Shown in pieces: positions 42,937 to 53,230 of a stretch of 64,000 nucleotides of DNA. Each line of letters begins with the position of its first letter. Within the stretch, counting starts at the first letter, position 1. The notes beneath the pieces are model-generated. The model did no database searches. It was not told where the DNA came from and was given only the letters and a program-made list of their open reading frames with translations. The stretch comes from Arthrobacter sp. ISL-65 (GTDB lineage: Bacteria > Actinomycetota > Actinomycetes > Actinomycetales > Micrococcaceae): the NCBI RefSeq assembly GCF_018613795.1, contig NZ_JAGGPN010000038.1, positions 62,001 through 126,000 on the forward strand, written 5' to 3'. Made by a program: the position numbers and the translations under genes.

Positions 42937-43119
42937 GGTGCCCTCCAAATGACTTCGGTGACACGACGGCGGCACTTCCGGGGGACGATCTGATTGACAG
43001 TCGAGCCCCTTTCCGAGCCGCTATCGAAAGGTACAACTGATCTTGGTACCCATATCCGACGTTAGTTCATAGCAACAAGTTATTCATCCTTTCGCAGTTT
43101 ATTTTTTTCTATGTCTCAG

Positions 43120-44034
43120 CTACGTCCCAGGTAGTCCCCCAGGATGCCGAGACTGCGCCGGGCCAGCCACCGCATCGGGTGCGCGGGTGGCGGCAAGGAC
43201 CACGGCGCCGCGCACGATTCCGCCGGCTTCGTGGATGGCCCGGGCAGCCTCCGCCAGGGTGGCGCCGGTAGTCAGGACGTCGTCGATAATGATGCACTCC
43301 CTCCCCCGCAGAGAGCGTCCGGGGGCGCCCCGCGCGGTGCGCATGGAGCCGCGGACCCTTCGGGACCTGTCTCCCCTGCCGAGTCCCTTCTGCCCTCCGG
43401 ACAGGCCGTTTCCGGTCAAGCCAATTCCAGTTCCGCGGTTCCTGACCTTGCGCAGGGCGTCCCTATATTCCGGGCGGGGTCCGTGGAAGCTTTGCCTGAC
43501 GCCGACCAACAGCAGATGGACGGGACTGAACCCGCGTTTCCGGTACGCGCTGCCGCTGCTTGGGACCGGAACGAGGACCATAGCGTCCGTTCCCACATAG
43601 GCTGCCGCGAGTGCGCTGGCCAGTACCTTCGACAGCACCGTCCGCAGCTGACCCTGGCCGTGGCGCTTGAAGGCCAGGATCGACTGTGAGAGCTCCTCGC
43701 GGTAGATGCCCGCCGCCACGACAGGAAGGATGACCGAGCCGTCGGTATCCATGAGCGCGGGCGCCCCGGTCTCTGCCCGGGAGGGATGACGGGTGAGCAT
43801 TCGAAGCCTGCGCTCGCAGCCGGCACACAACGCCAGATCCTCTTTGCCGCAGCAGACGCATTCCACGGGCAGCGCCAGGGCCACGATGTCGGCCGCAGCG
43901 CCGGCAAGCAGGTCCCAGGCCTGCAGGAGTCGCTGCCGGTGCTCCCCCCGGTGCCGGGCATGCCACAGCGGCTGGGCCAGGTGGTCCGGATCCGCCGAAA
44001 TTCTCCAGCCGTCTCGCGTCCTATGGATCCCCAC
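43120..44034 (-). CDS. comF: ComF-family phosphoribosyltransferase-like protein
   Basis: This 304-residue protein has a zinc-ribbon pattern near residue 60 (CVCCGKEDLALCAGCERR, two CxxC pairs) and a phosphoribosyltransferase fold. The PRPP-binding motif is CIIIDDVLTTGATLAEA. ComF proteins support DNA uptake in naturally competent bacteria, but they are widespread in non-competent ones, where the role is unknown. It is 90 bases downstream of lpqB on the same strand, an arrangement conserved in actinobacteria. A basic Gly/Arg-rich stretch (about 215-245) interrupts the domain. Confidence 0.88.
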   Translation of the reverse strand: MGIHRTRDGWRISADPDHLAQPLWHARHRGEHRQRLLQAWDLLAGAAADIVALALPVECVCCGKEDLALCAGCERRLRMLTRHPSRAETGAPALMDTDGSVILPVVAAGIYREELSQSILAFKRHGQGQLRTVLSKVLASALAAAYVGTDAMVLVPVPSSGSAYRKRGFSPVHLLLVGVRQSFHGPRPEYRDALRKVRNRGTGIGLTGNGLSGGQKGLGRGDRSRRVRGSMRTARGAPGRSLRGRECIIIDDVLTTGATLAEAARAIHEAGGIVRGAVVLAATRAPDAVAGPAQSRHPGGLPGT

Positions 44035-44124
44035 GGTTCAAGGGTGCGGCAACGGCGCCAGCCCGCAAAAGGGCAAGGGGCCTCCATGTGGAAAACGCCC
44101 TCCGCGGGAAGGCCTGAGGAACGG

Positions 44125-45843
44125 TCAGCCGGGGAAGGACGGGTCCGTGGGTCCCCTCAGTTGCGCCGACCACCCGTTGCCGAGCCGCTGGAAGATGCCG
44201 TCCCTGGACTGGGCATAGATTTCCTCGGGACCGTTGCCTGCGCTGAGGGCAACCAGCCCCGGCCATGGGGCTAGCTTCAACGGCTGGGAGGAGGTGAGCG
44301 AGAGAAGTTCAGGGGTCACGTTGGACGTAGGCACGCCCTTCATCACCACAACCGTGGTGTCATTCACCCATGCGCCCTGGTCGGGATTTCCGCTGGACCG
44401 CAGCGTGATGGGCGCCGTCAGTTCCTTCGGCGTGCCGTCGGCACTGCGGATGATCCCCGTCATCTGCACGCGTGTCTCCCCGTTCTGTTCGGAAATGACC
44501 AGTGCCCGGACACCTTCCCTGGACACCCGGAAATCCTTCACGTTGCGGCCGGCCAGCCAGGAGGGGGTCAGCGTGACGGTCGGCACCGGTGCGCCCTGGG
44601 CCACGCCCGTGGGACGGAAGGCCGTGATTTCGGTGACGCCCTGGGCTCCGGGACCGGCGGTCCACAGCCAGTCGTGCAGGCTGAACGAGGGGTGCGTCAG
44701 CGTGCTGCGCGTGGTCAGGGCGCGCGCGGGCTGGCCGGGCACCATCGAATAGAGGGTGCTGCGGGTGCCGTTCAAAAACGCCACCGTCTGCGAGACGGGC
44801 GACTCGGCGGGCGAACGCGGTTTCAGCACCGCCACCGGCTGCATGTCGGGCAGCGGTGACACCCTGTTGTTCTCGTACCGCACCAGCTCATTGTTGCTGA
44901 TGGCGATCTGGCGCGCGGGGGCGTTTCTGTTCTGGACCGGCGGAAGGACTGAACCGTTATCCTCCACGCGCACCAGGTCCTGGTTCGCCCTCAGCTCCAC
45001 GTTGATGACGTCCGGCTGGCTGCGGAACGTCAGGGCCAGCTGCGTCTGCATCCTCAGTCTGTCCTCGGTGGAGGCTTCGGTCAGCTCCTTGGCCGACAGG
45101 TCAACCTGGGCTGCGCCTGAAACGACGGGCACCGACTCCCTGGCAAGTTTCATTCCGGAGGGGAACGCACTGACCACGGCGCCCTTCAGATACGGGGCGG
45201 GTCCGCCGAGCAGGGCGCTCGTCATGGCCTTCACTGTTTTCTTCTTGATGAACCAGCGCACATCCGGAACGGCATAGGTGAAGCTGGGGTCGTAGAAATA
45301 GATGGGATAGGCACCGTAGATGACCTTGAAGGTCTCCTCGGGAATGGCGGTTCCGTCCGGGATCTTGGAGATGCGCCATTCGCCGTCAACCTGCACCAGC
45401 GTCACGGGGATGTTTTCCTTGGTTCCGTCCGGCATCTGGGTGGCCACGCCGTCGGAATCCACTGAGTACGCAACGTCCAGTTCGTAGTTATAGACACCCT
45501 CGACGCCGGTCTTCACCACGCGCTCGGAGCGGAACACCAGGGTCCGCTGGTCCGGCTTCCAGGCAACGGAGGAAGCCTGGGTCAGGTACTGCCTCGCCAC
45601 GGCGTAGTCGTCCTCATACCCGCTGCCGGCCAGGTAGAAGTCCTCAATGACCGCTTCGGGACTGGACCCCGTGCGCGGCGCGACGGGAAAGAATACGGGA
45701 GCGTTGGGATTTCCTGCGCTTTCGTCCGTGCTCTTCCCAACAGGCCCGGACCGCGGAATCTGGGCGCATGATGCCAGGAACAGCAGGATGATGGCCATCA
45801 GCCCTGCGGCAAGCCCGCGGGCTGCCGGGCGCGCCCGGCTCAC
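44125..45843 (-). CDS. lpqB: lipoprotein LpqB, accessory of MtrAB
   Basis: This 572-residue lipoprotein has a signal peptide ending in the lipobox LASC, with the acylated Cys at 26. The N-terminal half contains a GerMN-like domain (about 170-300), followed by a beta-propeller-like C-terminal domain. In mycobacteria LpqB interacts with the sensor MtrB and modulates MtrA output. It starts at a GTG that overlaps the mtrB stop as GTGA, so the two are translationally coupled. It acts on the outer face of the cytoplasmic membrane. Confidence 0.93.
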   Translation of the reverse strand: MSRARPAARGLAAGLMAIILLFLASCAQIPRSGPVGKSTDESAGNPNAPVFFPVAPRTGSSPEAVIEDFYLAGSGYEDDYAVARQYLTQASSVAWKPDQRTLVFRSERVVKTGVEGVYNYELDVAYSVDSDGVATQMPDGTKENIPVTLVQVDGEWRISKIPDGTAIPEETFKVIYGAYPIYFYDPSFTYAVPDVRWFIKKKTVKAMTSALLGGPAPYLKGAVVSAFPSGMKLARESVPVVSGAAQVDLSAKELTEASTEDRLRMQTQLALTFRSQPDVINVELRANQDLVRVEDNGSVLPPVQNRNAPARQIAISNNELVRYENNRVSPLPDMQPVAVLKPRSPAESPVSQTVAFLNGTRSTLYSMVPGQPARALTTRSTLTHPSFSLHDWLWTAGPGAQGVTEITAFRPTGVAQGAPVPTVTLTPSWLAGRNVKDFRVSREGVRALVISEQNGETRVQMTGIIRSADGTPKELTAPITLRSSGNPDQGAWVNDTTVVVMKGVPTSNVTPELLSLTSSQPLKLAPWPGLVALSAGNGPEEIYAQSRDGIFQRLGNGWSAQLRGPTDPSFPG

Positions 45844-47900
45844 GAACGCTCCCCCGTGCGCGCCGTCTCCGGTGTGCCCGCCGCGGCGGCCGCAGCGGGC
45901 TCGGCATTCTTGGCCGGCGAAGCGCCAGCGGCGGAGTCCCTTGCCACAGCATCGGCGTTACCTGCGGCAGCGGAGTCTTTCGGGGCAGAGTCCATGGGCG
46001 CAGGGGTGGCGCCGCGACCCAGCACAAGGACACTGCGGTCGCCGGGCCTGCCGAGCCCCACATCTGCAGGTTCAAGGGGCAGCGGCGACTTTGTGATGGT
46101 GCCGCCCTGTTTAAGCGGGAGCGTGAGCCTGAAGTTGGAGCCGACCCCGGTGTTCCCCCAGGCCTGCAGCCAGCCGTTGTGCAGTTTGGTGTCCTCGGTG
46201 GCAATGGACAGGCCCAGCCCGCTACCGCCGGTGGTGCGGGCCCGGGCGGGGTCGGCGCGCCAGAAGCGGTCGAAGACGCGGGCCGCCTCGGCGGGACTCA
46301 TGCCGATTCCGTGGTCCCTGACAGTGACGGCGACGGCGTCTGCGTTGGAGGCGACGGAGATGTTGACCGCCCGGCCTTCGCCGTGTTCGAGGGCGTTCAG
46401 GATCAGGTTCCGCAGGATGCGGTCAATGCGCCGGGAGTCCATTTCCAGCACGACGCTGCCTTCCGGGGCATTCAGCTTCATCTTCGAGCCGTACTCTTCG
46501 GCGACGGGGGCCGCGCCCTCCATCACGTGCGAGATGAGCTGGACGATGTCCGTCGCCTCGGCATCGAGCATGGCCACGCCGGCGTCGAACCTGGAAATTT
46601 CCAGCAGGTCCGCCAGCAGCGACTGGAACCTCTCCACCTGGTTGTAGAGCAGTTCGGCCGACCTCTTGTTGATGGGGTCGAAGTCGTTGCGGGCGTCGTA
46701 CAGCACCTCGGCGGCCATCCGGACGGTGGTCAGCGGGGTCCGGAGCTCATGGGACACGTCGGAAACGAACCGCTGCTGCATCTGGGACAGCGTGGCCAGC
46801 TGCGTGATCTGTTCCTGCAGGCTCGCGGCCATGTGGTTGAACGAGGCCCCGAGGCGTGCCACCTCGTCCTCCCCCTTTACCACCATGCGTTCCTGCAGCT
46901 GGCCTGCTGCCAGCTTTTCCGACACCGCAGCGGCGTGGCTGACGGGACTCACCACGTTGCGCGTGACGTACCAGGCGATGGCGCCGATCATGAGGATCAG
47001 CGCGGCGCCGCCGGCCCAGAGGACATTCTGGATTTCGTTCAGGGTCTGCTGTGCCGTGTTGAGGTCGTAGATCAGATAAAGCTCGTAAACGGTGCCGTTG
47101 AACGTCACCTTGTTGCCGACGGCGATGCCCGGCCGGTCTTCGGTCCCCACCGGGAACTCCGTGGACGCCCAGAACTGCTCCTTGCCGGAGTCCTGGACTG
47201 CTGCCCGGAGGTCCGGGGGGATGACGCTGATGGTCAGTTGGTCGGATGCGCGCGACTCCACCCACCGATTGCGGGGCTTGGTCTGCTCCGGCATCGCCTC
47301 AAACACGTAGCGGCGCTGGATCACCGAGCCCTTGCCCTCAACGGCGTTGAGGGTGTCGTAGACGAGAGTGATCACGCTGGACTGGTCGGTGACCTGGGCG
47401 CCGTCGAACGTGTCCTGCACCTGCTTGACGTTGTAGCGGGTCTCGGACTCCGCCTGCGTCAGCTGTTCGTGGAACAGGTTGTTGGCAATCTGGTTGGACA
47501 GGTAAGCACCGACGATCGCGAACGAACTGATGCACAGCAGCAGCGTGGTCAGGACGGTGCGAAACTGCAGCGACCTGCGCCACCGCCGCCGCAGGGAATG
47601 CAGCAAATATCGAATGCCGGGAAAAATGCGGTCAACGCCGGTGCGCACCAGGCGGCCGACCCGCAGCACAACGATGAGTGCGCGGCGCCGCCAGATCCGG
47701 GCCTGCAAAGGCAATCCCGCGAGCCCGGCGCCAAAGGCGTCGGTGTGTTCCGGGCCCGGACGTGAACCGGGTTTGCGAGAGCCGTCCCGGGCGCTCTCTT
47801 CCGCAGGAGAGTTGCCGCGGGGGCCGGATCCGGATCCCACGGGCTCCTCGGAGGGATTCTGGCCCTGAGGTTCAGGACCCTGCTTTGTAGCCGACACCAC
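45840..47900 (-). CDS. mtrB: sensor histidine kinase MtrB
   Basis: This 686-residue membrane kinase has an N-terminal Pro/Gly-rich cytoplasmic tail, a first transmembrane segment near 128-150, an extracytoplasmic sensor region, a second segment near 300-320, a HAMP domain, a HisKA domain and a HATPase. The phospho-acceptor is His384 in [16 protein letters not shown]-binding motifs [12 protein letters not shown] and GSGLGLSIA are present. The GTG at 47900 overlaps the end of mtrA by 29 bases; a second in-frame GTG follows directly. The C-terminus is extended by an Ala/Pro-rich tail of unknown role. It senses cell division and envelope state in relatives. Confidence 0.95.
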   Translation of the reverse strand: MVSATKQGPEPQGQNPSEEPVGSGSGPRGNSPAEESARDGSRKPGSRPGPEHTDAFGAGLAGLPLQARIWRRRALIVVLRVGRLVRTGVDRIFPGIRYLLHSLRRRWRRSLQFRTVLTTLLLCISSFAIVGAYLSNQIANNLFHEQLTQAESETRYNVKQVQDTFDGAQVTDQSSVITLVYDTLNAVEGKGSVIQRRYVFEAMPEQTKPRNRWVESRASDQLTISVIPPDLRAAVQDSGKEQFWASTEFPVGTEDRPGIAVGNKVTFNGTVYELYLIYDLNTAQQTLNEIQNVLWAGGAALILMIGAIAWYVTRNVVSPVSHAAAVSEKLAAGQLQERMVVKGEDEVARLGASFNHMAASLQEQITQLATLSQMQQRFVSDVSHELRTPLTTVRMAAEVLYDARNDFDPINKRSAELLYNQVERFQSLLADLLEISRFDAGVAMLDAEATDIVQLISHVMEGAAPVAEEYGSKMKLNAPEGSVVLEMDSRRIDRILRNLILNALEHGEGRAVNISVASNADAVAVTVRDHGIGMSPAEAARVFDRFWRADPARARTTGGSGLGLSIATEDTKLHNGWLQAWGNTGVGSNFRLTLPLKQGGTITKSPLPLEPADVGLGRPGDRSVLVLGRGATPAPMDSAPKDSAAAGNADAVARDSAAGASPAKNAEPAAAAAAGTPETARTGERS

Positions 47901-48546
47901 GAACCGTCATTACAACTTCCGGAGCTTCCGGATCACGTTCAATCTTGGACCGCAGTCGCTGGACATGGACATTGACCAGCCGGGTGTCAGCCGCGTGCCG
48001 GTAGCCCCAGACCTGCTCAAGAAGCAGCTCACGGGTGAATACCTGCCACGGCTTGCGTGCCAGGGCAACCAGGAGATCGAACTCGAGCGGGGTCAGTGAA
48101 ATCCGCTCGTCGCCCCGGCTCACCAGGTGGCCGGCGACGTCGATGGTGATGTCCGCGATGCGCAGCGTTTCGGGCGCCTTCTGGTCACCGGGGCGCAGGC
48201 GTGCCCGCACCCGGGCAACAAGTTCCGCCGGTTTAAAGGGTTTGGGCACGTAATCGTCGGCACCCGACTCCAGTCCCCTGACCACATCGGAGGTGTCCGA
48301 CTTGGCCGTCAGCATGACGATCGGCACGTCCGACTCGGAACGGATCTGACGGCATACCTCGATGCCGTCCGTACCCGGCAGCATCAGGTCGAGGAGCACG
48401 AGATCCGGCTTTGACGAGCGAAAGACGTCCAGAGCCTGTCCGCCGTCCGCGCAGAAGACGGGCTCAAAGCCGTCGTTGCGCAGGACAATGCCGATCATTT
48501 CTGCGAGCGCCTCGTCATCATCAACCACCAGAATGCGTGCCTTCAT
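47872..48546 (-). CDS. mtrA: response regulator MtrA
   Basis: This 224-residue OmpR-family regulator has a receiver domain with phospho-acceptor Asp53 (LVLLDLMLPG) and Lys102 (YVPKPFKP), followed by a winged-helix domain (about 125-224) ending [13 protein letters not shown]. MtrA controls peptidoglycan remodelling, division and replication genes in actinobacteria. It heads the mtrA-mtrB-lpqB operon. It is divergent from the membrane-protein operon starting at 48742, with a 195-base region between them that may hold MtrA-controlled promoters. Confidence 0.96.
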   Translation of the reverse strand: MKARILVVDDDEALAEMIGIVLRNDGFEPVFCADGGQALDVFRSSKPDLVLLDLMLPGTDGIEVCRQIRSESDVPIVMLTAKSDTSDVVRGLESGADDYVPKPFKPAELVARVRARLRPGDQKAPETLRIADITIDVAGHLVSRGDERISLTPLEFDLLVALARKPWQVFTRELLLEQVWGYRHAADTRLVNVHVQRLRSKIERDPEAPEVVMTVRGVGYKAGS

Positions 48547-48741
48547 AGTTATATATTCCCTTATTGCTGTTGCTTTGTCCTATTGATGGAGTTTTCGGCG
48601 GGGCGCGTGCCGGGGTGCCGGACACGGCAGCTGGCGGTCCGCCGCAGCCCGAACCGGCCCGGAAGCTAGGATGCCCGACGGCGGAACTATAGTCTGGAGG
48701 TGCCCGGCCGTTGGCCCGTGCGCACCTTGGGGAGGAACAGG

Positions 48742-50208
48742 TTGTCAGAGCAGGATCCGCAGCACCCGCCGTCCGGACAAAGACCGCCTGAACACCGCAC
48801 GCCGGAAGCTTCCCCCTACGGGCAGCTGCCACCGGACCGTCTGCCGCCTGATCAACTGCCGCAGCAGCCTTGGGGTGCACCCCCTCAATGGGGCGTCCAG
48901 CAGCCCGGACCCTACCAGCCCCCGCCCTACAAACCCAGTGCCCACCAGCCCTACGGGCCGCCGCACCAGTGGGGCGCAAACCCGTATCCCACAGCGCCGA
49001 ACCGCACGGGACTGAACCCCGCCGTTCCCTTTCCGGTGTACGCGGCCCCGCCGAAGCCCGGCGTGGTTCCGCTGCGGCCGCTGATGTTCGGCGAAATCAT
49101 GGACGGCGCCTTCAAGACGATCCGGCGGAATCCCAAAGCAATGCTGGGAGCAGGCCTGGTTGCCCAGGCGTTGGGCGCAGTGATTGCCGGCGTCGTCCCG
49201 CTGGTCACCCCGGCATCCGATGCTTCCGCGCAGGCCTGGCTGGCGAACCTCAGCACTTCTGAGATGACCTCCCTCTTTGCGGGCGTCGCGGGCGGCTTCA
49301 TGCTTTTCGGCCTGGTAACCGTGTTTATTTCCGTGGTGATGCAGGGGGCCATGGTGGTCCCCGTGGCCAGGTCCATCCTCAACCGGCAAACCGGCTTCCG
49401 GCAGATGTGGCTGCTGGCACGCGGCCGGGCCTGGGCGCTGGTTCGCCTGGCCGGGACCGGGGTGGCAGCCGTGCTGCTGGGCGGAGCCCTCATCGCCCTA
49501 GCCACCGTGCTGCTGGCCAATTCGATGGGTACCGGGTCGCTGGTCATCGTGCTTCCGCTTTTTCTGGCCTTTATTGCAGCCATGATCTGGGTGTCCGTCA
49601 AGCTGACCGTCGCACCTGCGGTCATCGTCGTCGAGGACGTGGGCGCGCTGGATGGCATCCGGCGTTCCTGGGCCGTCACCCGGAGAAGCTGGTGGCGGGT
49701 CTTCGGCATCGTCCTCGTGGTGTCGCTGCTCGTGGGAATCATTGGCCAGATCGTCCTCATCCCGCTCACCCTGCTCACCGGGCTGCTCACCCCCGTGGCC
49801 GGCCCCCAGGACCCGGCCAGCCAGGCCGCAGCCCTGCAGGTGGTGGGCGGTGTCGCCACGGCGATCGTGTCGGCCGCCGTCGGGGCCGTGGCGTTCGCCT
49901 TCCAGACGTCGGTCATGGCTTTGCTCTACATGGATTTGCGGATGCGCAACGACGGATTGGATATCGCTCTGCTTCGGCTGCTGGAAACGGGCCATGACGA
50001 CGGCGGCATCCCGGGCCGGGGCGTGCCCGTCTACAGCTCGGTCCGGAGCAGCGCAGGTCCCTACCCGTTTGGGCCTCCTCAAACTGGCCCTTACCAGCCC
50101 GGGCCCCACCAGGCCGGGCCTTACCAACCCGGGCCCCTTCAGACCGGCCCTTACGGGAATGCAGCAGGCTGGCCGCCGCCCCCGGGGCCGCCGACGATGC
50201 CGGGATGA
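48742..50208 (+). CDS. multi-pass membrane protein with proline/glutamine-rich ends
   Basis: The best start is the TTG at 48742 (LSEQDPQHPPSGQRPPE), because GGGGAGGAAC sits six bases upstream; this gives 488 residues. Residues 1 to about 100 are Pro/Gln/Tyr-rich and low in complexity. About 115-410 form a membrane domain with six or so hydrophobic segments, like the DUF7544/DUF7847 or glycerophosphodiesterase membrane-domain proteins. The tail repeats GPYQPGP-type units five or six times. It overlaps the DUF4129 gene by four bases. Function unknown; the tails may mediate protein contacts. Confidence 0.8.
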   Translation: MSEQDPQHPPSGQRPPEHRTPEASPYGQLPPDRLPPDQLPQQPWGAPPQWGVQQPGPYQPPPYKPSAHQPYGPPHQWGANPYPTAPNRTGLNPAVPFPVYAAPPKPGVVPLRPLMFGEIMDGAFKTIRRNPKAMLGAGLVAQALGAVIAGVVPLVTPASDASAQAWLANLSTSEMTSLFAGVAGGFMLFGLVTVFISVVMQGAMVVPVARSILNRQTGFRQMWLLARGRAWALVRLAGTGVAAVLLGGALIALATVLLANSMGTGSLVIVLPLFLAFIAAMIWVSVKLTVAPAVIVVEDVGALDGIRRSWAVTRRSWWRVFGIVLVVSLLVGIIGQIVLIPLTLLTGLLTPVAGPQDPASQAAALQVVGGVATAIVSAAVGAVAFAFQTSVMALLYMDLRMRNDGLDIALLRLLETGHDDGGIPGRGVPVYSSVRSSAGPYPFGPPQTGPYQPGPHQAGPYQPGPLQTGPYGNAAGWPPPPGPPTMPG

Positions 50209-50912
50209 GCACCGTCGGCTTCGTCCCGGTCCTGCAGCACGCCACGGCACTGCTGCAGCGAACCCTGGAACCGCCGGTGCAGCCTGACCGGGAAGAAGCG
50301 CGCCGCTGGGCCGTGGAGGAGCTCTCCAAACGCGAGTACAGGGAGGCCGCACCCGGCTGGCTGGAAACCCTCTGGCAGCAGTTCCTCGACTGGCTGCAGT
50401 CCGTGACCGATGGCCAGTCCCCTGCCGAAGGACCTCCGGTGGCGCCCTTCATCGGCCTTGGCATCGCCATCCTGATAGCTGTGGCCATCATCCTGGCGCG
50501 GCCACGGCTCAATGCACGCCGCCGCGCTCCGAAGGAGATCTTCGACGCCGAAGCAGCCGCCACCGCAGCCGATTACCGGGAGCGCGCAAAAGCCGCAGCC
50601 GCCCGTGGCGACTGGGCGGCCGCCGTCGTCGAACAGTTCCGCGCGCTGGTGAGTTCGGCCGAGGACCGGGCCGTCTTGGACCCTCAACCCGGCCGGACAG
50701 CCGACGAGGCTGCCGGACAGCTCAGCCGCGCGTTTCCTGCGGCCAGCGACAAACTCGGGGCCGCAGCCCGCATGTTCGACGCCGTCCGCTACGGCAGCGG
50801 GAGCGCCCTGGCAGCCGACCATGCCGCGGTGGCTGAGCTGGACTCGACCCTGGAAGGGCTCACGCCTTCCTACGCAGACGCCGCGCCCGGCGGACTGGCG
50901 GTGCCCAGATGA
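50205..50912 (+). CDS. DUF4129-domain membrane protein
   Basis: This 235-residue protein has one transmembrane segment (about 83-100, FIGLGIAILIAVAIILA) and a C-terminal cytoplasmic DUF4129 domain. The domain shows DYRERAKAAAARGDWAAAVV and later RTADEAAGQLSRAFP. DUF4129 is often part of transglutaminase-like proteins or of MoxR operons, as here. ATGA overlaps join it to both neighbours, so the set is made in fixed proportion. Exact function unknown. Confidence 0.85.
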   Translation: MSTVGFVPVLQHATALLQRTLEPPVQPDREEARRWAVEELSKREYREAAPGWLETLWQQFLDWLQSVTDGQSPAEGPPVAPFIGLGIAILIAVAIILARPRLNARRRAPKEIFDAEAAATAADYRERAKAAAARGDWAAAVVEQFRALVSSAEDRAVLDPQPGRTADEAAGQLSRAFPAASDKLGAAARMFDAVRYGSGSALAADHAAVAELDSTLEGLTPSYADAAPGGLAVPR

Positions 50913-52189
50913 CGCATCTCCCCGGCACGCAACCGGCCGGCAAGGAACCGGGTCGCACGGAGCCGGCTGGCACGAAGGCCCCGCCCAGCGGCGGTATGCC
51001 CGGCGGCGGCGTGATTGTCGCGGCCCGGCGCAGGAGAATTGGCTGGCTCCGCAGGCACCGGGCGGCGGTGCTCTTCGGCCTGGCCATGGCCGTTGCCCTT
51101 GCGGTGGTCCTCGCGCTCCAGTCGACGCAACAGGGTGACAACCAGGAGCTGTCCATCCGCAACCCCGGTCCGCAGGGTGCCAGGGCAGCAGCCCAAATCC
51201 TGGCTGCGCAAGGCGTCGCCGTTGAACAGACGGCGTCGTTCGAGGAGACTCTGGCAGCGGCGCGTGCGGGCCGCAGCAGTGGGTCCGGCTCAACAGTCCT
51301 GGTCTACGACCAGCGCGGGTTCCTTGCTCCCGAACGGCTCCGCCGGCTGCTTGCGGAGACGGACCGGCTTGTAATGGTGTCGCCGCGCCTGGCCTCACTG
51401 ACCGGCCTGGGCAGCACCATCAGGCAGGCCGGGGTGGTCCCCGGCTCGGAGCAGACCCTCCAGCCGGGATGTGCCGTTGCCGATGCCCAGGCCGCCGGTG
51501 ACATCAGCGCGGACGGAGGCTTCCTGTACACCGGCGGCACCGTCTGCTATAGCGCCGGTGGGAGCGGGCGGGGCCTTTACGCCTCGGCAGAGAACGGAAA
51601 GCTCGTGGTCATCGGCAGCACGGCAGTGATCAGCAACCAGTTCCTGGCCGCCAACGGCAACGCCGCCCTCACCCTGCGGACCATGGGCAGCCAGGGACAC
51701 CTTGTCTGGTACCTGCCAGGTCCCGGGGACCTCGGGGGCAGCACCGCACCGAAGACCCTGGCCGAGCTTGCACCTGCGTGGTCGGCGTTTGTGGCCCCGT
51801 GGCTCATTGTGGTGGCCCTGTTCGCCGTGCTGTGGCGCGGACGCCGCCTGGGCCCGCTGGTCTTCGAACCCCTGCCGGTGGTGGTGAAGTCCGCGGAAAC
51901 CGCCGAGGGCAGGGCCCGCCTGTACCACGAGGCCCACGACGTTGCCCGGGCGGCGGACACACTCCGTGCCGGCACCATCGTCCGGCTTGCCTCGGCACTC
52001 CGGGTGGGTACCGCAGCCGGGTTTTCTGACGTGGCCGGCTTTGAAGTGGGGGCCGCCGCAGCCCGGCATCTGGACCGGAACGCCGCCGAAATACAGCAGC
52101 TCCTGCAACACCGTCCCGCGACCGAGGCCCAGCTTGTGCGCTGGGCCCAGGACCTTGTCCGACTAGAGAAAGAGGTACAGGCCAGATGA
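50909..52189 (+). CDS. DUF4350-domain membrane protein
   Basis: This 426-residue protein has an N-terminal transmembrane segment (about 53-70), an extracytoplasmic DUF4350 domain (RNPGPQGARAAAQILAAQGV at its start) resembling a glutamine-amidotransferase-like fold, a second membrane segment (about 290-310) and a cytoplasmic tail ending in WAQDLVRLEKEVQAR. It overlaps the genes on both sides by four bases. Such proteins are regular partners of MoxR ATPases in actinobacteria. The role is not established. Confidence 0.85.
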   Translation: MTHLPGTQPAGKEPGRTEPAGTKAPPSGGMPGGGVIVAARRRRIGWLRRHRAAVLFGLAMAVALAVVLALQSTQQGDNQELSIRNPGPQGARAAAQILAAQGVAVEQTASFEETLAAARAGRSSGSGSTVLVYDQRGFLAPERLRRLLAETDRLVMVSPRLASLTGLGSTIRQAGVVPGSEQTLQPGCAVADAQAAGDISADGGFLYTGGTVCYSAGGSGRGLYASAENGKLVVIGSTAVISNQFLAANGNAALTLRTMGSQGHLVWYLPGPGDLGGSTAPKTLAELAPAWSAFVAPWLIVVALFAVLWRGRRLGPLVFEPLPVVVKSAETAEGRARLYHEAHDVARAADTLRAGTIVRLASALRVGTAAGFSDVAGFEVGAAAARHLDRNAAEIQQLLQHRPATEAQLVRWAQDLVRLEKEVQAR

Positions 52190-53226
52190 GCCAGCAGCCA
52201 AACGGCCACCCGCACGGGACCTACGGCGAAGCGCCGGTGGGCACCATGGCGGCTCCGCACGCCCCGGATCATGCCCCGGATCCTGTCCGGCAGGCGCTGC
52301 TTGACGTCCGGCATGAGGTGGCCAAGGCAGTGGTGGGCCAGGATTCCACGGTGACCGGCATGCTGATCGCCCTGCTGTCGCGCGGACATGTGCTGCTCGA
52401 AGGCGTGCCGGGCGTGGCAAAGACACTCCTGGTCCGGGCCCTGTCCGCTGCCCTGAGCCTGGACACCAAGCGCGTGCAGTTCACACCGGACCTCATGCCC
52501 GGCGACGTCACGGGGTCCCTGGTGTACAACGCCGCCAATTCGGACTTCAGTTTCCGTGAAGGCCCGGTCTTCACCAACATACTCCTCGCCGACGAAATCA
52601 ACAGGACGCCGCCCAAAACCCAGGCCTCACTGCTGGAAGCCATGGAGGAACGCCAGGTGTCGGTGGACGGCGTATCGCGCCGGCTGCCGGTGCCCTTCAT
52701 CGTGGCGGCCACGCAAAACCCCGTCGAGTACGAGGGCACCTACCCTCTGCCCGAGGCTCAGCTGGACCGCTTCCTCCTCAAGCTGACCATGCCCCTGCCT
52801 GACCGTGCCGCCGAGATCGAAGTCGTCCGCAGGCACGCCGCCGGCTTCGATCCCCGTGACCTCGCCGCCGCCGGCATCCGCCCGGTGGCGGGCGCCGACG
52901 AACTGGAACGGGCGCGGAAGGCAGTAGCCGCCGTCGAAGTGGCGCCGGAGGTGCTGGGCTACATCGTTGACGTGGTCCGGGCCACCCGCGCCGCCCCGTC
53001 CTTCCAGCTTGGCGTCTCGCCGCGCGGCGCCACAGCGCTGCTGAACACGTCGCGGGCCTGGGCCTGGCTGTCCGGCCGGAACTTTGTCACTCCGGATGAC
53101 GTCAAGGCGCTGGCACAGCCGTGCCTGCGGCACCGTGTGGCGCTCCGGCCCGAAGCCCTGATGGACGGCGTCCAGGTGGACGACGTCCTGGGCAGCATCC
53201 TGGCCACCGTGCCGGTCCCCCGCTGA
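52186..53226 (+). CDS. moxR: MoxR-family AAA+ ATPase
   Basis: This 346-residue AAA+ protein has Walker A GVPGVAKT, Walker B NILLADEINRTPPKTQASLL with the downstream MEERQVSVDG, and the sensor region FIVAATQNPVEYEGTYPLPE. MoxR proteins act as chaperones that activate or insert metal cofactors or assemble membrane complexes, usually with a VWA or DUF58 partner. That partner is encoded four bases downstream. The start overlaps the DUF4350 stop by four bases. Confidence 0.94.
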   Translation: MSQQPNGHPHGTYGEAPVGTMAAPHAPDHAPDPVRQALLDVRHEVAKAVVGQDSTVTGMLIALLSRGHVLLEGVPGVAKTLLVRALSAALSLDTKRVQFTPDLMPGDVTGSLVYNAANSDFSFREGPVFTNILLADEINRTPPKTQASLLEAMEERQVSVDGVSRRLPVPFIVAATQNPVEYEGTYPLPEAQLDRFLLKLTMPLPDRAAEIEVVRRHAAGFDPRDLAAAGIRPVAGADELERARKAVAAVEVAPEVLGYIVDVVRATRAAPSFQLGVSPRGATALLNTSRAWAWLSGRNFVTPDDVKALAQPCLRHRVALRPEALMDGVQVDDVLGSILATVPVPR

Positions 53227-53230
53227 TCCC

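Noticed and set aside
46179..47765. 528-codon open frame antisense to mtrB
   Set aside because: mtrB motifs on the opposite strand are complete; this is a high-GC shadow.
48547..48741. MtrA-binding GTAAC-type direct repeats in the mtrA upstream region
   Set aside because: Only weak partial matches (GCAACAGCAATAAG region) are present; not enough to call a site.
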